A stretch of 64,000 nt of DNA from Flavobacterium magnum (GTDB lineage: Bacteria > Bacteroidota > Bacteroidia > Flavobacteriales > Flavobacteriaceae): assembly GCF_003055625.1 (NCBI RefSeq), contig NZ_CP028811.1, positions 1,116,001 to 1,180,000 on the forward strand, read 5' to 3'. The position numbers were made by a program, and so were the translations under genes. The notes under the pieces were generated by a model that ran no database searches, was not told the DNA's origin, and saw only the letters and a list, made by a program, of their open reading frames with translations. Of this stretch, positions 26,691 through 35,502 are shown one piece after another (the stretch's first letter is position 1; each line of letters opens with the position of its first letter).

Positions 26691-27092
26691 TACTTTGTAT
26701 GCACAAGTGTGACGCTTTCGCCAGCGTGGGGCAACTCCCCCCATTTTGATGCAAAACTCATTCTCCGAAATTAGTTTTGCATCAAAATGATTAAAATAAT
26801 ATGCTAAATCCAAATGTGTATCAATCCAAAAACCATAATTCTTATCATTGGGCATCTTTAAAATTACACTTCGATTTTCATCTAAACCCATCTCTCTTTC
26901 AATATAATCTTCTACATCATTGTACTCAATATACCATTCAAAAACTATATCTAATTTTTCAATAAAATCTTTTTTTGATTTAGGAATAGTTAGTTCTAAA
27001 AACTTACCTATAAAACTCCAAAATGAAATTTTCTTTTTGTTTGGAAATCTTATTTTTTTTGTGTTGGCGTCAAAAAATTTAAAATATTTCAT
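26661..27092 (-). CDS. AT-rich hypothetical protein, immunity-like
   Basis: 143 residues, acidic and aromatic-rich (EWYIEYNDVEDYIEREMG; YGFWIDTHLDLAYYFNHFDA). Size, composition and context suggest an immunity protein of a polymorphic toxin system, but I recognise no family. The final ~8 residues (RSFSRNI and stop) are read from the duplicated membrane-gene fragment at 26577-26690, so the original C-terminus may have been replaced by recombination. Base composition is much more AT-rich than the flanking core genes. Confidence 0.55.
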   Translation of the reverse strand: MKYFKFFDANTKKIRFPNKKKISFWSFIGKFLELTIPKSKKDFIEKLDIVFEWYIEYNDVEDYIEREMGLDENRSVILKMPNDKNYGFWIDTHLDLAYYFNHFDAKLISENEFCIKMGGVAPRWRKRHTCAYKVNGRSFSRNI

Positions 27093-27184
27093 CTTTACCT
27101 TCTTATGTGAAAGTGCCCTGCATCTTTAACTTTCCAACTTTTACATGGAATTTTTAGATTTCTTAATTTAATATTCAGGCGTTT

Positions 27185-27691
27185 TTATATAATCAATTCT
27201 TTTCCTTTAATTAATTTACACAAATCTCTTTTCTTTGTTTTATTTAAATCTTCTTCCATTTTTTTGACATCGTCTAAATAATAAAGTCTATCCGAATAAG
27301 GACTAAATTCCACTATATAGTAATCTCCTTGAAAAAGAGAATTTATGATTTTTGTGTAATTTTTTAAAAATACAGAATCATCAAAAAAATAGATTATCTC
27401 ACAGCTGTTAATGATGATGTGAATATTATCATCGTTAAAATCTAATTCAAAATAAAAATCCTCAAACTTTAGTGTTATAAAGTGATTACAATCAATCACT
27501 TCTAGCTTTAATAGGACAATTGATTTGTCCAGATTTTGATATTTATTTATTAAAAATTTCACTAAATCTTTTTTACTGAAATTTTTTTCAACAATAATAT
27601 TTTCTTCAATTTTATTTATGAACTCATTTATATCCATAGATTGAACATTTACGGTTTTGGGAAGTGTTTTGCTCCTTGTGTTCCAAAACAT
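27185..27691 (-). CDS. AT-rich hypothetical protein, immunity-like
   Basis: 168 residues, very rich in Ile, Lys, Asn, Asp and Phe (FYFELDFNDDNIHIIINSCE), with a predicted alpha/beta fold and no signal peptide or membrane helix. The ATG at 27691 is 1 bp after the stop of the membrane-protein gene (27693-28178), so the two are translationally coupled. AT content is very high, a sign of transfer. Polymorphic-toxin immunity proteins often look like this, but no toxin gene is in the window, so the role is unproven. Confidence 0.6.
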   Translation of the reverse strand: MFWNTRSKTLPKTVNVQSMDINEFINKIEENIIVEKNFSKKDLVKFLINKYQNLDKSIVLLKLEVIDCNHFITLKFEDFYFELDFNDDNIHIIINSCEIIYFFDDSVFLKNYTKIINSLFQGDYYIVEFSPYSDRLYYLDDVKKMEEDLNKTKKRDLCKLIKGKELII

Positions 27692-27692
27692 A

Positions 27693-28178
27693 TTATTGGC
27701 AGTTTTCCTTGTCTTTAGTTAGAAAATTGGGTATCGGTTTATAAAAAAAGATGAAATATATGACTATCCCTATCACAAGGTTATATATTCCGGGCGAACC
27801 ATCTGAAGGTGAAAATAAATAAGTATAAATCTCGTATTCGGCACCAAAAAACACGATCAGGCAGAATATGTACAAAAATTTATTTTTTATCTTAAAAATT
27901 AAATAAATCGGGATACAGAAAATAATAATCAGAAAAGGGATGTAAAATAGGATATATAAAACATATCCGATTGTAAGTTTCACCAACTCCATTGAAGAGT
28001 TTGCGTTATTGATTACAGCATCCCTGAATCTGTTGCCTATAAATGCCAATACAAAGAAAAAGGCAATGTATTTGATAAACAGATACTTTATACAACGAAA
28101 AAAATTGATTTTCATGGCTTTAGTCCGGGCTATAGAATCGGGTGCATGGTTGTTTTTCCGGTTAAAATCAAATGACAT
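27693..28178 (-). CDS. Small hypothetical membrane protein
   Basis: 161 residues from ATG 28178 (MSFDFNRKN); a further in-frame Met at 28115 (MKINFFRC) is an alternative, while the TTG at 28211 is unlikely. About four transmembrane segments: YLFIKYIAFFFVLAFIG, YVLYILFYIPFLIIIFCIPI, FLYIFCLIVFFGAEYEI and LVIGIVIYFIFFY. No family recognised. Its 3' end is the source or sister of the duplicated fragment at 26577-26690. Coupled to the 27185-27691 gene. Confidence 0.6.
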   Translation of the reverse strand: MSFDFNRKNNHAPDSIARTKAMKINFFRCIKYLFIKYIAFFFVLAFIGNRFRDAVINNANSSMELVKLTIGYVLYILFYIPFLIIIFCIPIYLIFKIKNKFLYIFCLIVFFGAEYEIYTYLFSPSDGSPGIYNLVIGIVIYFIFFYKPIPNFLTKDKENCQ

Positions 28179-28237
28179 ATTGCAACAAACTCGATTTTTT
28201 TTGAGGCTCAAAAAAGATTATCTCCTGCGCTGCCGAT

Positions 28238-28771
28238 TTAAAATTGATATCCGATGCTGAGCCCGAAACTTGTTTCCATCCCTTTGCCGGGTTCCCAGAT
28301 AAAAGTCGGGTATGCCTGCAAAATAATCCTGTCATCAACAAACCTGTAACCTATACTTGCAGCATAAGCGCCGCTAAATCGCGGATATTCCTTTGCGGGT
28401 ATTTCGGTATTATCCTTCAATCCGCTTGTAAACAGGCAGGTGTAACCGATTCCGGCCTGGGCAAAATGGGAGTGCTTTCCTATAAGAAGATTGAGCACCG
28501 TGGGCAAATAGGTACGCTGGCCGTATTTATTATCATCTGATGCAATATAACCCTTCTGGATTCCGAAACCTGTCCGAAATTTCATCGATAAAATATCGTT
28601 AAAAGCATAGATATGCCTTTCATAATTCAGTGAAAATAGGCATCTGGCATGTCCCATAACCTCATAATTGACGGCGTTTTTAAAATTTTTTTGCTGCGCG
28701 GCGGTTTGCTGCCAAAAAGCCATCAGGCAGGAAAATACAGAAAAAACAGCTATTTTTTTTATTGTGCGCAT
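28238..28771 (-). CDS. Outer-membrane beta-barrel-like protein
   Basis: 177 residues with a signal peptide (MRTIKKIAVFSVFSCLMAFW, ending TAAQQ) and alternating beta-strands with glycine and aromatic residues, ending in the typical barrel C-terminus SIGYQF. This suggests a small (about 8-strand) outer-membrane beta-barrel. The start codon overlaps the end of the truncated TPR gene at 28759-28943 by 13 bp, so both once formed an operon. Ligand or role not known. Confidence 0.65.
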   Translation of the reverse strand: MRTIKKIAVFSVFSCLMAFWQQTAAQQKNFKNAVNYEVMGHARCLFSLNYERHIYAFNDILSMKFRTGFGIQKGYIASDDNKYGQRTYLPTVLNLLIGKHSHFAQAGIGYTCLFTSGLKDNTEIPAKEYPRFSGAYAASIGYRFVDDRIILQAYPTFIWEPGKGMETSFGLSIGYQF

Positions 28772-28943
28772 TTTAATCTATTGATTCTCTCTGTCGAGGA
28801 TTTATTGACGACCAGTGCATTGCTTTTTTTGTAATCGTCACATGCTTTATCGTACAGTCCTATAAATTCGTAGGACTCACCCCTGTAAAATAAGATCTCA
28901 GGATCGTTCGGATGGATGTCCAGCGATTTTGAAAAATTAACAA
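28759..28943 (-). pseudogene. Truncated TPR protein gene (3' end only)
   Basis: On the minus strand an open frame with no start reads FVNFSKSLDIHPNDPEILFY, then RGESYEFIGLYDKACDDYKK, and ends NRLKCAQ and TAA at 28759. This is a canonical TPR unit plus a C-terminal tail (~61 codons). Its 5' part is cut off exactly at the CTCCCCCTCTTG end of repeat R3 (28944). The overlap with the next gene indicates that the original operon was TPR protein followed by the barrel protein. Confidence 0.75.
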
Positions 28944-29088
28944 AGCTCCCCCTCTTGACCGAGTCTCGGGCGGTAACGCTTTGATTTTTTGTAAATTAGC
29001 CTGAAAACCAACCCTTTTTGGACATCGAACGTGTACCCACCAGGGTCTGCCGGATTCGAATTTTCGAAAGGCCGATCAACGACGTTCC
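28944..29088 (+). repeat. Island repeat copy R3
   Basis: AGCTCCCCCTCTTGACCGAG through the shared GGACATCGAACG and on into the second block (core GATTCGAATTTTCGAAAGG). About 145 bp like R1 with scattered differences. Its left end is the breakpoint in the truncated TPR gene. Confidence 0.85.
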
Positions 29089-29306
29089 AAAAACAAATAT
29101 AGAGACGATGGCCGTTTGTAAAAATGAACTTAGTTTTTGCTGATTTTGCTGATGGTTAAAAGAGCGAGCCGTTGTTTGTAACCTTGAAACACTATCAAAG
29201 CCTCAAAATATGCTAGAGGATTTCGCTTGCTACTTGTCATTTAACAAAAATAACAAATACTAAGAAATTTAGGCATAAGGAAAATTGTTGTACCCAGATA
29301 AAATTA
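29089..29306. other. Gene-free stretch between R3 and tRNA-Asn
   Basis: No coding sequence seen. 29121-29178 repeats 25244-25300 with a few mismatches (core AGTTTTTGCTGATTTT), so both R1 and R3 are followed at some distance by this second short repeat. Confidence 0.6.
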
Positions 29307-29335
29307 AAAGACCTCACATTGCTGTGAAGTCTTTT
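29307..29335 (-). terminator. Terminator of tRNA-Asn
   Basis: AAAAGACCTCAC / GTGAAGTCTTTT, 12-bp arms with one wobble pair, 10 bp past the tRNA 3' end on the minus strand. Nearly the same as the hairpin at 15312-15339. Confidence 0.75.
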
Positions 29336-29344
29336 CTTTTGCTG

Positions 29345-29418
29345 CTCCCCCTCTTGGGCTCGAACCAAGGACCCTCTGATTAACAGTCAGATGCTCTAAC
29401 CAACTGAGCTAAGGAGGA
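29345..29418 (-). tRNA. tRNA-Asn (anticodon GTT)
   Basis: 74-nt cloverleaf on the minus strand. Acceptor TCCTCCT pairs with AGGGGGA, discriminator G at 29345, D-arm AGCTCAGTTGGTTAGAGC, anticodon loop CTGTTAA with anticodon GTT, T-arm GGTTCGAGCCC. CCA is not encoded (CAGC follows). Its last 13-15 nt recur at the ends of repeats R1, R2 and R3, suggesting use as an integration site. Confidence 0.95.
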
Positions 29419-29503
29419 AGGCGTATTGCCTTTTAAAGCGGTGCAAATATACTATGAAATTCTTTTCCCGCAAATCTTTTTGCAGAAAATTTTAAAAAAT
29501 TAT

Positions 29504-30847
29504 CTACTTCGTAATCCATTTGTAGATGTCATTCCCGTTGGCGAATAAAAGTAACGCCAGCAAAAGGAAAATCCCTACCATCTGCGCACGCTCGAGGAAT
29601 TTGTCGCTCGGTTTACGGCCACTGATCATTTCATACAGCAGAAACATCACATGGCCGCCGTCAAGCGCAGGAATCGGCAGCAGGTTCATTACGCCAAGCA
29701 TGATGGACAACAGCGCCGTGATATTCCAGAACAATTCCCAGCTCCACGACTCCGGGAAGATATCGAAAATTGCCTTGAAGCCACCGACACCTTTGTACGC
29801 GCCGGTTTTAGGCGTAAAAATTGCCTTAAGCTGGCGTCCGTATTTCGCCAGTTCATCAACGCCCCTTTCAAGCCCCACCGGAATCGATTCAAAGAAACCG
29901 TATTCTTCGCGGCTGATTTTATAAATGCCTAATTTTTCAAGATTATCTACAGGTAGCCTGTTCGGGTACTGTATGCCCAGTTTGCCGCTGTCCGACACTT
30001 TCAGGCTAATGGCGATTTCCTTGCCGTCGCGTTTCACCATCGCAGGCACTGTTTTTCCCTTAAGCGCATTGAGGCGTGCTTCCATTTCATCAGCGTAACG
30101 CAACGGCTGGTTGTCCAACGAGGTAACGATATCTTTTGTTTTCAGCATGTCTTTGTTGGGCGACGTGGCCGCAACGTCCGAAATCACAAATGGGATCCGC
30201 AGTTCCACCGTCGACTTTTTATCCTGGTCGAGGATGCTGGAAATGAAATTATCGGGAAGGCTGACCGTCTGCATGTTGCCGTTTCTTTCCACAGCCACAT
30301 TTTTACCCATGATCAGCGCCTCACTCAAATCGTGAAAATGCTCAATTTTCCTGCCGTCAACGGCAATAATCTTGTCTCCGGTGCGCAGGCCTGCTTTTAC
30401 CAATGCGGGATTCGTAACCCACACGCCGTCTTTGGCTTCTGAATTGCTGATGTACATGTCGCCGTATGCGAAAGTGATCCCGATGTAAATCAGGAACGCC
30501 AGGATGAAATTTACCGTCACGCCGCCCAGCATGATGATCAGCCTTTGCCAGGCCGGCTTTGAGCGGAATTCCCAAGGTTGCGGTGGTAAAGCCATCTGTT
30601 CGGTATCCATGCTTTCGTCAATCATGCCCGAAATTTTCACGTAACCGCCCAATGGCAGCCATCCGATTCCGTATACGGTTTCACCTATTTGTTTTTTGAA
30701 CAGCGAAAACTTGATATCGAAAAACAGGTAAAATTTTTCAACGCGGGTCTTAAATAATTTGGCCGGGATGAAATGCCCGAGTTCGTGAAGTATGATCAAT
30801 AGTGATAAGCTTAATAGGAACTGCGAAAGCTTGATGAGTATTTCCAT
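29504..30847 (-). CDS. rseP: Site-2 intramembrane protease RseP
   Basis: 447 residues from ATG 30847 (MEILIKLSQFLLSLSLLIIL); an upstream extension of ten codons lacks support. The zinc-binding HELGH is at residues 21-25 in the first membrane helix. The third metal ligand lies in the C-terminal LLPIPALDGGHV. A PDZ region spans about residues 130-300 (GLRTGDKIIAVDGRKI). Membrane-embedded metalloprotease that cleaves anti-sigma factors or signal-peptide remnants in the regulated intramembrane proteolysis pathway. Length and motif spacing are normal for the family. It is the first core gene beyond the tRNA-Asn island. Confidence 0.95.
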   Translation of the reverse strand: MEILIKLSQFLLSLSLLIILHELGHFIPAKLFKTRVEKFYLFFDIKFSLFKKQIGETVYGIGWLPLGGYVKISGMIDESMDTEQMALPPQPWEFRSKPAWQRLIIMLGGVTVNFILAFLIYIGITFAYGDMYISNSEAKDGVWVTNPALVKAGLRTGDKIIAVDGRKIEHFHDLSEALIMGKNVAVERNGNMQTVSLPDNFISSILDQDKKSTVELRIPFVISDVAATSPNKDMLKTKDIVTSLDNQPLRYADEMEARLNALKGKTVPAMVKRDGKEIAISLKVSDSGKLGIQYPNRLPVDNLEKLGIYKISREEYGFFESIPVGLERGVDELAKYGRQLKAIFTPKTGAYKGVGGFKAIFDIFPESWSWELFWNITALLSIMLGVMNLLPIPALDGGHVMFLLYEMISGRKPSDKFLERAQMVGIFLLLALLLFANGNDIYKWITK

Positions 30848-31006
30848 GTTTTTGTGATCGTTTTTAATACCGCACAAAAGTAACGTTTTCTGCGTATCAA
30901 TCGCATGTTAATCCCAAACGCCCATTTAAATGTTTGTTAATTATAGCTGACCCAATCCCATAATCCGCAATTGTGGGCTAAATTTACGATGCTTAAAAAA
31001 TCAACC

Positions 31007-32053
31007 ATGCAAAAGATCAGAACAGCGTTGCTTTCCTACGGTATGTCGGGCAAGGTATTCCACGCACCTTTCCTCAGTGTCCATCCCGGTTTTGAACTTC
31101 TTGGCAGCTGGGAACGGTCGCATCGGAACATCCATTCAGATTATCCCGAAACAAAAAGCTATGCCTCCCCGGAAGCGCTACTCGATGACAATCCCGACCT
31201 CGTGGTTGTCAATACGCCCGTAGCGACGCATTATGAATATGCAAAAAGGATGCTGCAGGCCGGAAAGCACGTGTTGGTTGAAAAATCGTTTACCGCAACG
31301 GTTGCCGAAGCCAAAGAACTTCAAAAAATTGCCCGGGACAAAGGCCTTAAACTTGCGGTGTTTCATAACCGCCGCTGGGATAGCGATTTCATGACGGTGA
31401 AAGATGTCATTGCCAAGGATATGCTGGGAGACATCGTTGAAGCTGAATTCCATTTCGACCGATACAATCCTACCTTAAGCCCGAAAATGCACAAGGAAAC
31501 TGTAAATTCCGGATCCGGCGTACTGAAAGACCTGGGTTCTCACCTGATCGACCAGGCGCTGTTTCTTTTTGGGATGCCCGAAGCGGTTTTTGCTGACATC
31601 AGGGTGACCCGTGCACAATCCGTCGTTGACGACTGGTTCGACCTGTCGTTGTACTACCCGCGACTGCGCGTCCGACTCAAAGCTGGTTTTTTTGTTAGGG
31701 AAATGGTGCCCTCATTTGTGGTACATGGTAAAAACGGCTCGTTCCTGAAACCCCGCGGCGACGTGCAGGAAGAAGATTTAAAACTCGGAAAAAAAGTCAC
31801 CGCAAAGGACTGGGGTACTGAACCGCGAAGCCGCGAAGGGTTGCTACACACCGAATTCGACGGGAAAATCATCCGCGAATTCCTGCCCACACTGCATGGG
31901 AATTACTTTTATTTTTTTGATGCCTTATACGGGTCGCTGACTGAAGACAAACCGGAGCCGGTGACAGCACAGGAAGGGATTAATGTGATGGCCGTCATCG
32001 AAGCGGCAATCAAAAGCAGTCAATCCCGAAAGGTTGTGGCTGTAGAGAATTAA
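31007..32053 (+). CDS. Gfo/Idh/MocA-family NAD(P)-dependent oxidoreductase
   Basis: 348 residues from ATG 31007 (MQKIRTALLSYGMSGKVFHA); in-frame ATG at 30989 is an alternative. N-terminal Rossmann domain with a degenerate Gly motif (SYGMSGKVFHAPF) and the family hallmark LVVVNTPVATHYEYAKRMLQ followed by AGKHVLVEKSF, whose EK provides the conserved Lys. The C-terminal alpha/beta domain follows with GSGVLKDLGSHLIDQ containing the usual Asp and His. It resembles E. coli YdgJ/YhhX-type enzymes that act on sugars or cyclitols; the substrate is undetermined. Stands alone between divergent rseP and the M1 peptidase. Confidence 0.9.
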   Translation: MQKIRTALLSYGMSGKVFHAPFLSVHPGFELLGSWERSHRNIHSDYPETKSYASPEALLDDNPDLVVVNTPVATHYEYAKRMLQAGKHVLVEKSFTATVAEAKELQKIARDKGLKLAVFHNRRWDSDFMTVKDVIAKDMLGDIVEAEFHFDRYNPTLSPKMHKETVNSGSGVLKDLGSHLIDQALFLFGMPEAVFADIRVTRAQSVVDDWFDLSLYYPRLRVRLKAGFFVREMVPSFVVHGKNGSFLKPRGDVQEEDLKLGKKVTAKDWGTEPRSREGLLHTEFDGKIIREFLPTLHGNYFYFFDALYGSLTEDKPEPVTAQEGINVMAVIEAAIKSSQSRKVVAVEN

Positions 32054-32075
32054 GTTCAGCCTGACAAAGAGGCGC

Positions 32076-33989
32076 TTATCGTTTTACAAACCGGATCGTT
32101 CTGGTTCCTGAATCGGTCGTTACCGCAATAAAATAAACCCCGGCAGCAAACGAAGACACATCCCAAATCGTTTGCGAAGTGGTGGACTGCACCGTTTGAC
32201 CTACCGCGTTATAGAAAATGGTTTGCTTCACCTCCATGCCTTCGGGAATCTCAAGCCTAAGCTGGCTTTCTGCCGGATTTGGATACAGTTGCACTGCTGC
32301 CGTGCCAAAATCTTTCATTCCTAATGCGACATTGTTCCCGGCCGAAATAATGTCTTTATTGACGTCGAACGCCACATCGGTCACTGCAAACGGTACATTC
32401 TCAAGGAAGACCTGGTTGTTTGCCGTATTATTCAGCACGAGATCCATGTATTGCCCCGCTGCGCCATACACCCTCACAGGAAGTGGCATTTCAAAAAAAG
32501 CGACAGAGGCATGCGACTGCGTCTGGCTGACTGTAAATTTAACCACACCAAGACTTTGGTTGTGTGCCGTAATCGAATAAGAAGGATAACCCTGATTGTA
32601 CACCCAATCATTGAAAAATTCAGTCAGGCTTTGCCCGTAAGTGGCTTCAAGGTGTGCCTGTAAATCAGCTGTAGTGGCGTACGCGTAGGCCAGGTTTGGG
32701 TCCGCCAGATAATTTTTTAAGCCCTGAAAGAAAGCCGTGTCGCCCATTTTAAGACGAAGCATATTGATGACCATGGCGCCTTTGTTGTAACTCAGCCGGC
32801 CGCTGAAAATCCGGTTTACACTGAATAAGTCGGTGTCGCTCAGGTATACCGCGCCACCAGGCTGCGAGGTGATGTTGTTGATCATATTTGATTTTTCCAT
32901 CGTAAAGGCCGCCTCGCCGTCAAAATCCCTGATCACCAAAGCGGCCAGATAAGTAGCAAAACCTTCGTTAAGCCAAATGTCCTTCCATGAGCCGCAGGTC
33001 ACCTTGTCTCCAAACCACTGGTGGCCCAATTCGTGCGCGATCAATCCCCTTCCGAAATTGACCATAAAGGATACTGTCGTATGCTCCATGCCGCCACCCC
33101 ATCCAAATTGCGCATGGCCGTATTTCTCATCGGCGAAAGGGTAGGTCTCGAAAAGCTGTTCATACAAATCCATAATCGGCACGGTCTGTGCGAGGTTATC
33201 TATGTTTGAAGCAAGGTCCTCAGGGTAAACGTAATTCACAATCGGAAAGGTATTCGGTGCCGTGCCCGCCGTTTGCGTGTACACACTGTAATTGGTCACT
33301 GCAATGGCTACGAGATAGGCCGGAATGGGATGACCGTGATGAAAATGCGTCGTTTTGCTGGTTCCTGCAGTCGTGGTCCCGACCTGCACGCCATTCGACA
33401 CACTCACATACTGCGAAGGCGCGGTGATGTATACATCGATGTTGTTGATCTTGTCATTCAGGTCCTGCTTGCAGGGCCACCAGTCCTGTGCCCCGTAAGG
33501 CTCGGACAGTGTAAAAAGCACCGGGGTGCCGTCATGCGTTTCTGTAGTGAACGCATCATTATCCTGCGCCGGGGCGCCCGAATAAGAGATTTCCACCGTC
33601 GTTGAAGCTCCCGCTGCGAGTCCGCCCGGCAAAGTGATCACCACCTCATTGTTGTTGTTTTGCGTAAATGACAATGCGATATTGTTGCGTTTTACCGAAC
33701 TCACCGTAAGTTGGTTCGTCAGGTCGAAAACCACGGTGGTCATCGGTGACAGCGCCGTGAAGGTTGTCGTCACTTTCCCGGTTATAAAATAAACTGCCGG
33801 ATCCACCGTGAATTCGAGCTTCTGGTAGGTAATGTCGTAATTGGTGGTATTGGGGTTGACCACGAAGTTCATCACTTGGGCCGCCGACTTCATTTCGGCT
33901 TCTGCAATGCCGTTTAATCCGTCGCCAACTTTCTGTGCGCTCAGAATTTGCATCGCAAACAATAGGAAGAGTGGGTAATAATATTTCAT
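32076..33989 (-). CDS. Secreted M1-family metallopeptidase with T9SS sorting domain
   Basis: 637 residues. Signal peptide at 1-18 (ending LSAQ), N-terminal beta domain, then the gluzincin catalytic centre: HELGHQWFGD near residue 320 (two His zinc ligands and catalytic Glu) and NEGFATY about 20 residues later (third ligand Glu). The substrate-anchoring GxMEN-type motif appears as GGGMEHTT. The last ~75 residues are a type A sorting domain (LYPNPAESQLRLEIP...GVYFIAVTT...RTIRFVKR). Extracellular aminopeptidase for peptide scavenging is the likely role. Upstream at 34007-34014 a TATCTTTG box can serve as promoter. Confidence 0.92.
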   Translation of the reverse strand: MKYYYPLFLLFAMQILSAQKVGDGLNGIAEAEMKSAAQVMNFVVNPNTTNYDITYQKLEFTVDPAVYFITGKVTTTFTALSPMTTVVFDLTNQLTVSSVKRNNIALSFTQNNNNEVVITLPGGLAAGASTTVEISYSGAPAQDNDAFTTETHDGTPVLFTLSEPYGAQDWWPCKQDLNDKINNIDVYITAPSQYVSVSNGVQVGTTTAGTSKTTHFHHGHPIPAYLVAIAVTNYSVYTQTAGTAPNTFPIVNYVYPEDLASNIDNLAQTVPIMDLYEQLFETYPFADEKYGHAQFGWGGGMEHTTVSFMVNFGRGLIAHELGHQWFGDKVTCGSWKDIWLNEGFATYLAALVIRDFDGEAAFTMEKSNMINNITSQPGGAVYLSDTDLFSVNRIFSGRLSYNKGAMVINMLRLKMGDTAFFQGLKNYLADPNLAYAYATTADLQAHLEATYGQSLTEFFNDWVYNQGYPSYSITAHNQSLGVVKFTVSQTQSHASVAFFEMPLPVRVYGAAGQYMDLVLNNTANNQVFLENVPFAVTDVAFDVNKDIISAGNNVALGMKDFGTAAVQLYPNPAESQLRLEIPEGMEVKQTIFYNAVGQTVQSTTSQTIWDVSSFAAGVYFIAVTTDSGTRTIRFVKR

Positions 33990-34123
33990 TTCAAGCCATT
34001 TTCTGCCAAAGATAAAAACAAATTCCTGATTTGATTTTGCATAGCGGTGATTTTAAGCATATACGGGCTGACGGGCAAAACCGTTTTTACCGATACGAAG
34101 GAAGCGTATTTAAAACATTTCAT

Positions 34124-34131
34124 TAAATTTG
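34124..34131 (+). promoter_or_regulatory. -7 promoter box of serS
   Basis: TAAATTTG, an exact TAnnTTTG match, 22 bp before the serS start codon at 34153. Confidence 0.5.
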
Positions 34132-34152
34132 CGCGCACATAAAAATAAAGGT

Positions 34153-35424
34153 ATGTTACAGATCGCATTTATCAGGGAAAATCAGGAGAAGGTCGTAAAA
34201 GCATTGGCGAAACGAAACATTGATATGGCATCGGTCGTAGCCGATGTGATCGCATTGGACGAAAAGCGCCGCGCCACACAGGCCGCGCTCGACAATACTT
34301 TGGCTGAATCCAACAAGTTATCCCGTGATATCGGCGAGCTGATGAAAGGCGGAGAGAAGGCAAAAGCAGCAATCCTGAAGGAAAAAACCCTGTCATTAAA
34401 GGAAAGCAGCAAAGAACTTTCAGAGCAGCTTGACGCGTTCGCTGCGGAGCTCACCGAAAAATTATATACGATCCCAAACCTTCCTGCTGATCTGGTTCCT
34501 GAAGGGAAAACCCCTGATGACAATCTGAATGTATTTCAGGAAGGCGATATTCCGGTATTGCACGAAGGCGCACAGCCGCACTGGGAGCTCGTCAAAAAAT
34601 ACGACATCATCGATTTCGAACTCGGCAATAAAATTACCGGTGCCGGTTTTCCCGTCTACAAAGGCAAAGGTGCCAGGCTCCAACGCGCGCTGATTACTTA
34701 TTTCCTTGACAAAAATACCGCGGCGGGCTACCAGGAGTACCAGGTTCCCCATTTGGTAAACGAAGCGTCAGGGTACGGTACAGGCCAGTTGCCCGACAAG
34801 GAAGGGCAGATGTACCATGACAAGACCGATGATTTGTATCTCATCCCAACAGCGGAAGTTCCGGTAACAAACCTTTTCCGTGATGTGATCTTAACCGAAA
34901 ACGAGCTGCCGGTTTTGGCCACAGCCTACACACCGTGTTTCCGACGGGAAGCCGGGTCATACGGTGCGCACGTGCGCGGACTAAACCGCCTGCACCAGTT
35001 CGACAAGGTGGAAATCGTCCGTGTCGAGCACCCCGAAAAATCATACGAAGCTTTGGAAGGCATGGTCGAACATGTCAAGACGCTGTTGCAGGAACTGAAA
35101 CTACCTTACCGTATCCTGCGCCTCTGCGGCGGCGACATGGGTTTTGCGTCGGCAATGACTTACGACTTTGAGGTGTTTTCAACGGCACAGGACCGCTGGC
35201 TCGAGATCAGTTCAGTGTCCAATTTTGAAACGTTCCAGTCCAACAGACTGAAATTGCGTTACCGCGATAAGGACGGCAAAAACCATCTGGCACATACCTT
35301 GAACGGAAGTTCGCTGGCGTTGCCGCGCGTGCTGGCCGGAATCCTTGAAAATTACCAGACGCCCGAAGGCATTGTTATACCGGAAGTACTTCGTCCGTAT
35401 ACCGGATTTGACATCATCGATTAA
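34153..35424 (+). CDS. serS: Seryl-tRNA synthetase
   Basis: 423 residues from ATG 34153 (MLQIAFIRENQEKVVKALAK), the canonical SerRS start; a frame extension of eight codons was dropped. N-terminal coiled-coil arm (residues ~25-110, rich in Lys, Glu and Leu) that contacts the long variable arm of tRNA-Ser. Class II catalytic core with motif 2 (CFRREAGSYGAHVRGLNRLH) and motif 3 (NGSSLALPRVLAGILENYQ). It charges tRNA-Ser with serine in the cytoplasm. Full length, no anomaly. Confidence 0.97.
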   Translation: MLQIAFIRENQEKVVKALAKRNIDMASVVADVIALDEKRRATQAALDNTLAESNKLSRDIGELMKGGEKAKAAILKEKTLSLKESSKELSEQLDAFAAELTEKLYTIPNLPADLVPEGKTPDDNLNVFQEGDIPVLHEGAQPHWELVKKYDIIDFELGNKITGAGFPVYKGKGARLQRALITYFLDKNTAAGYQEYQVPHLVNEASGYGTGQLPDKEGQMYHDKTDDLYLIPTAEVPVTNLFRDVILTENELPVLATAYTPCFRREAGSYGAHVRGLNRLHQFDKVEIVRVEHPEKSYEALEGMVEHVKTLLQELKLPYRILRLCGGDMGFASAMTYDFEVFSTAQDRWLEISSVSNFETFQSNRLKLRYRDKDGKNHLAHTLNGSSLALPRVLAGILENYQTPEGIVIPEVLRPYTGFDIID

Positions 35425-35502
35425 CATTACTTTATGCCGCGGAAATATACTTTCGGGCGAAAGTTATTGTTATATTAGTCGTTCCATTCGACATTACATT
35501 TT

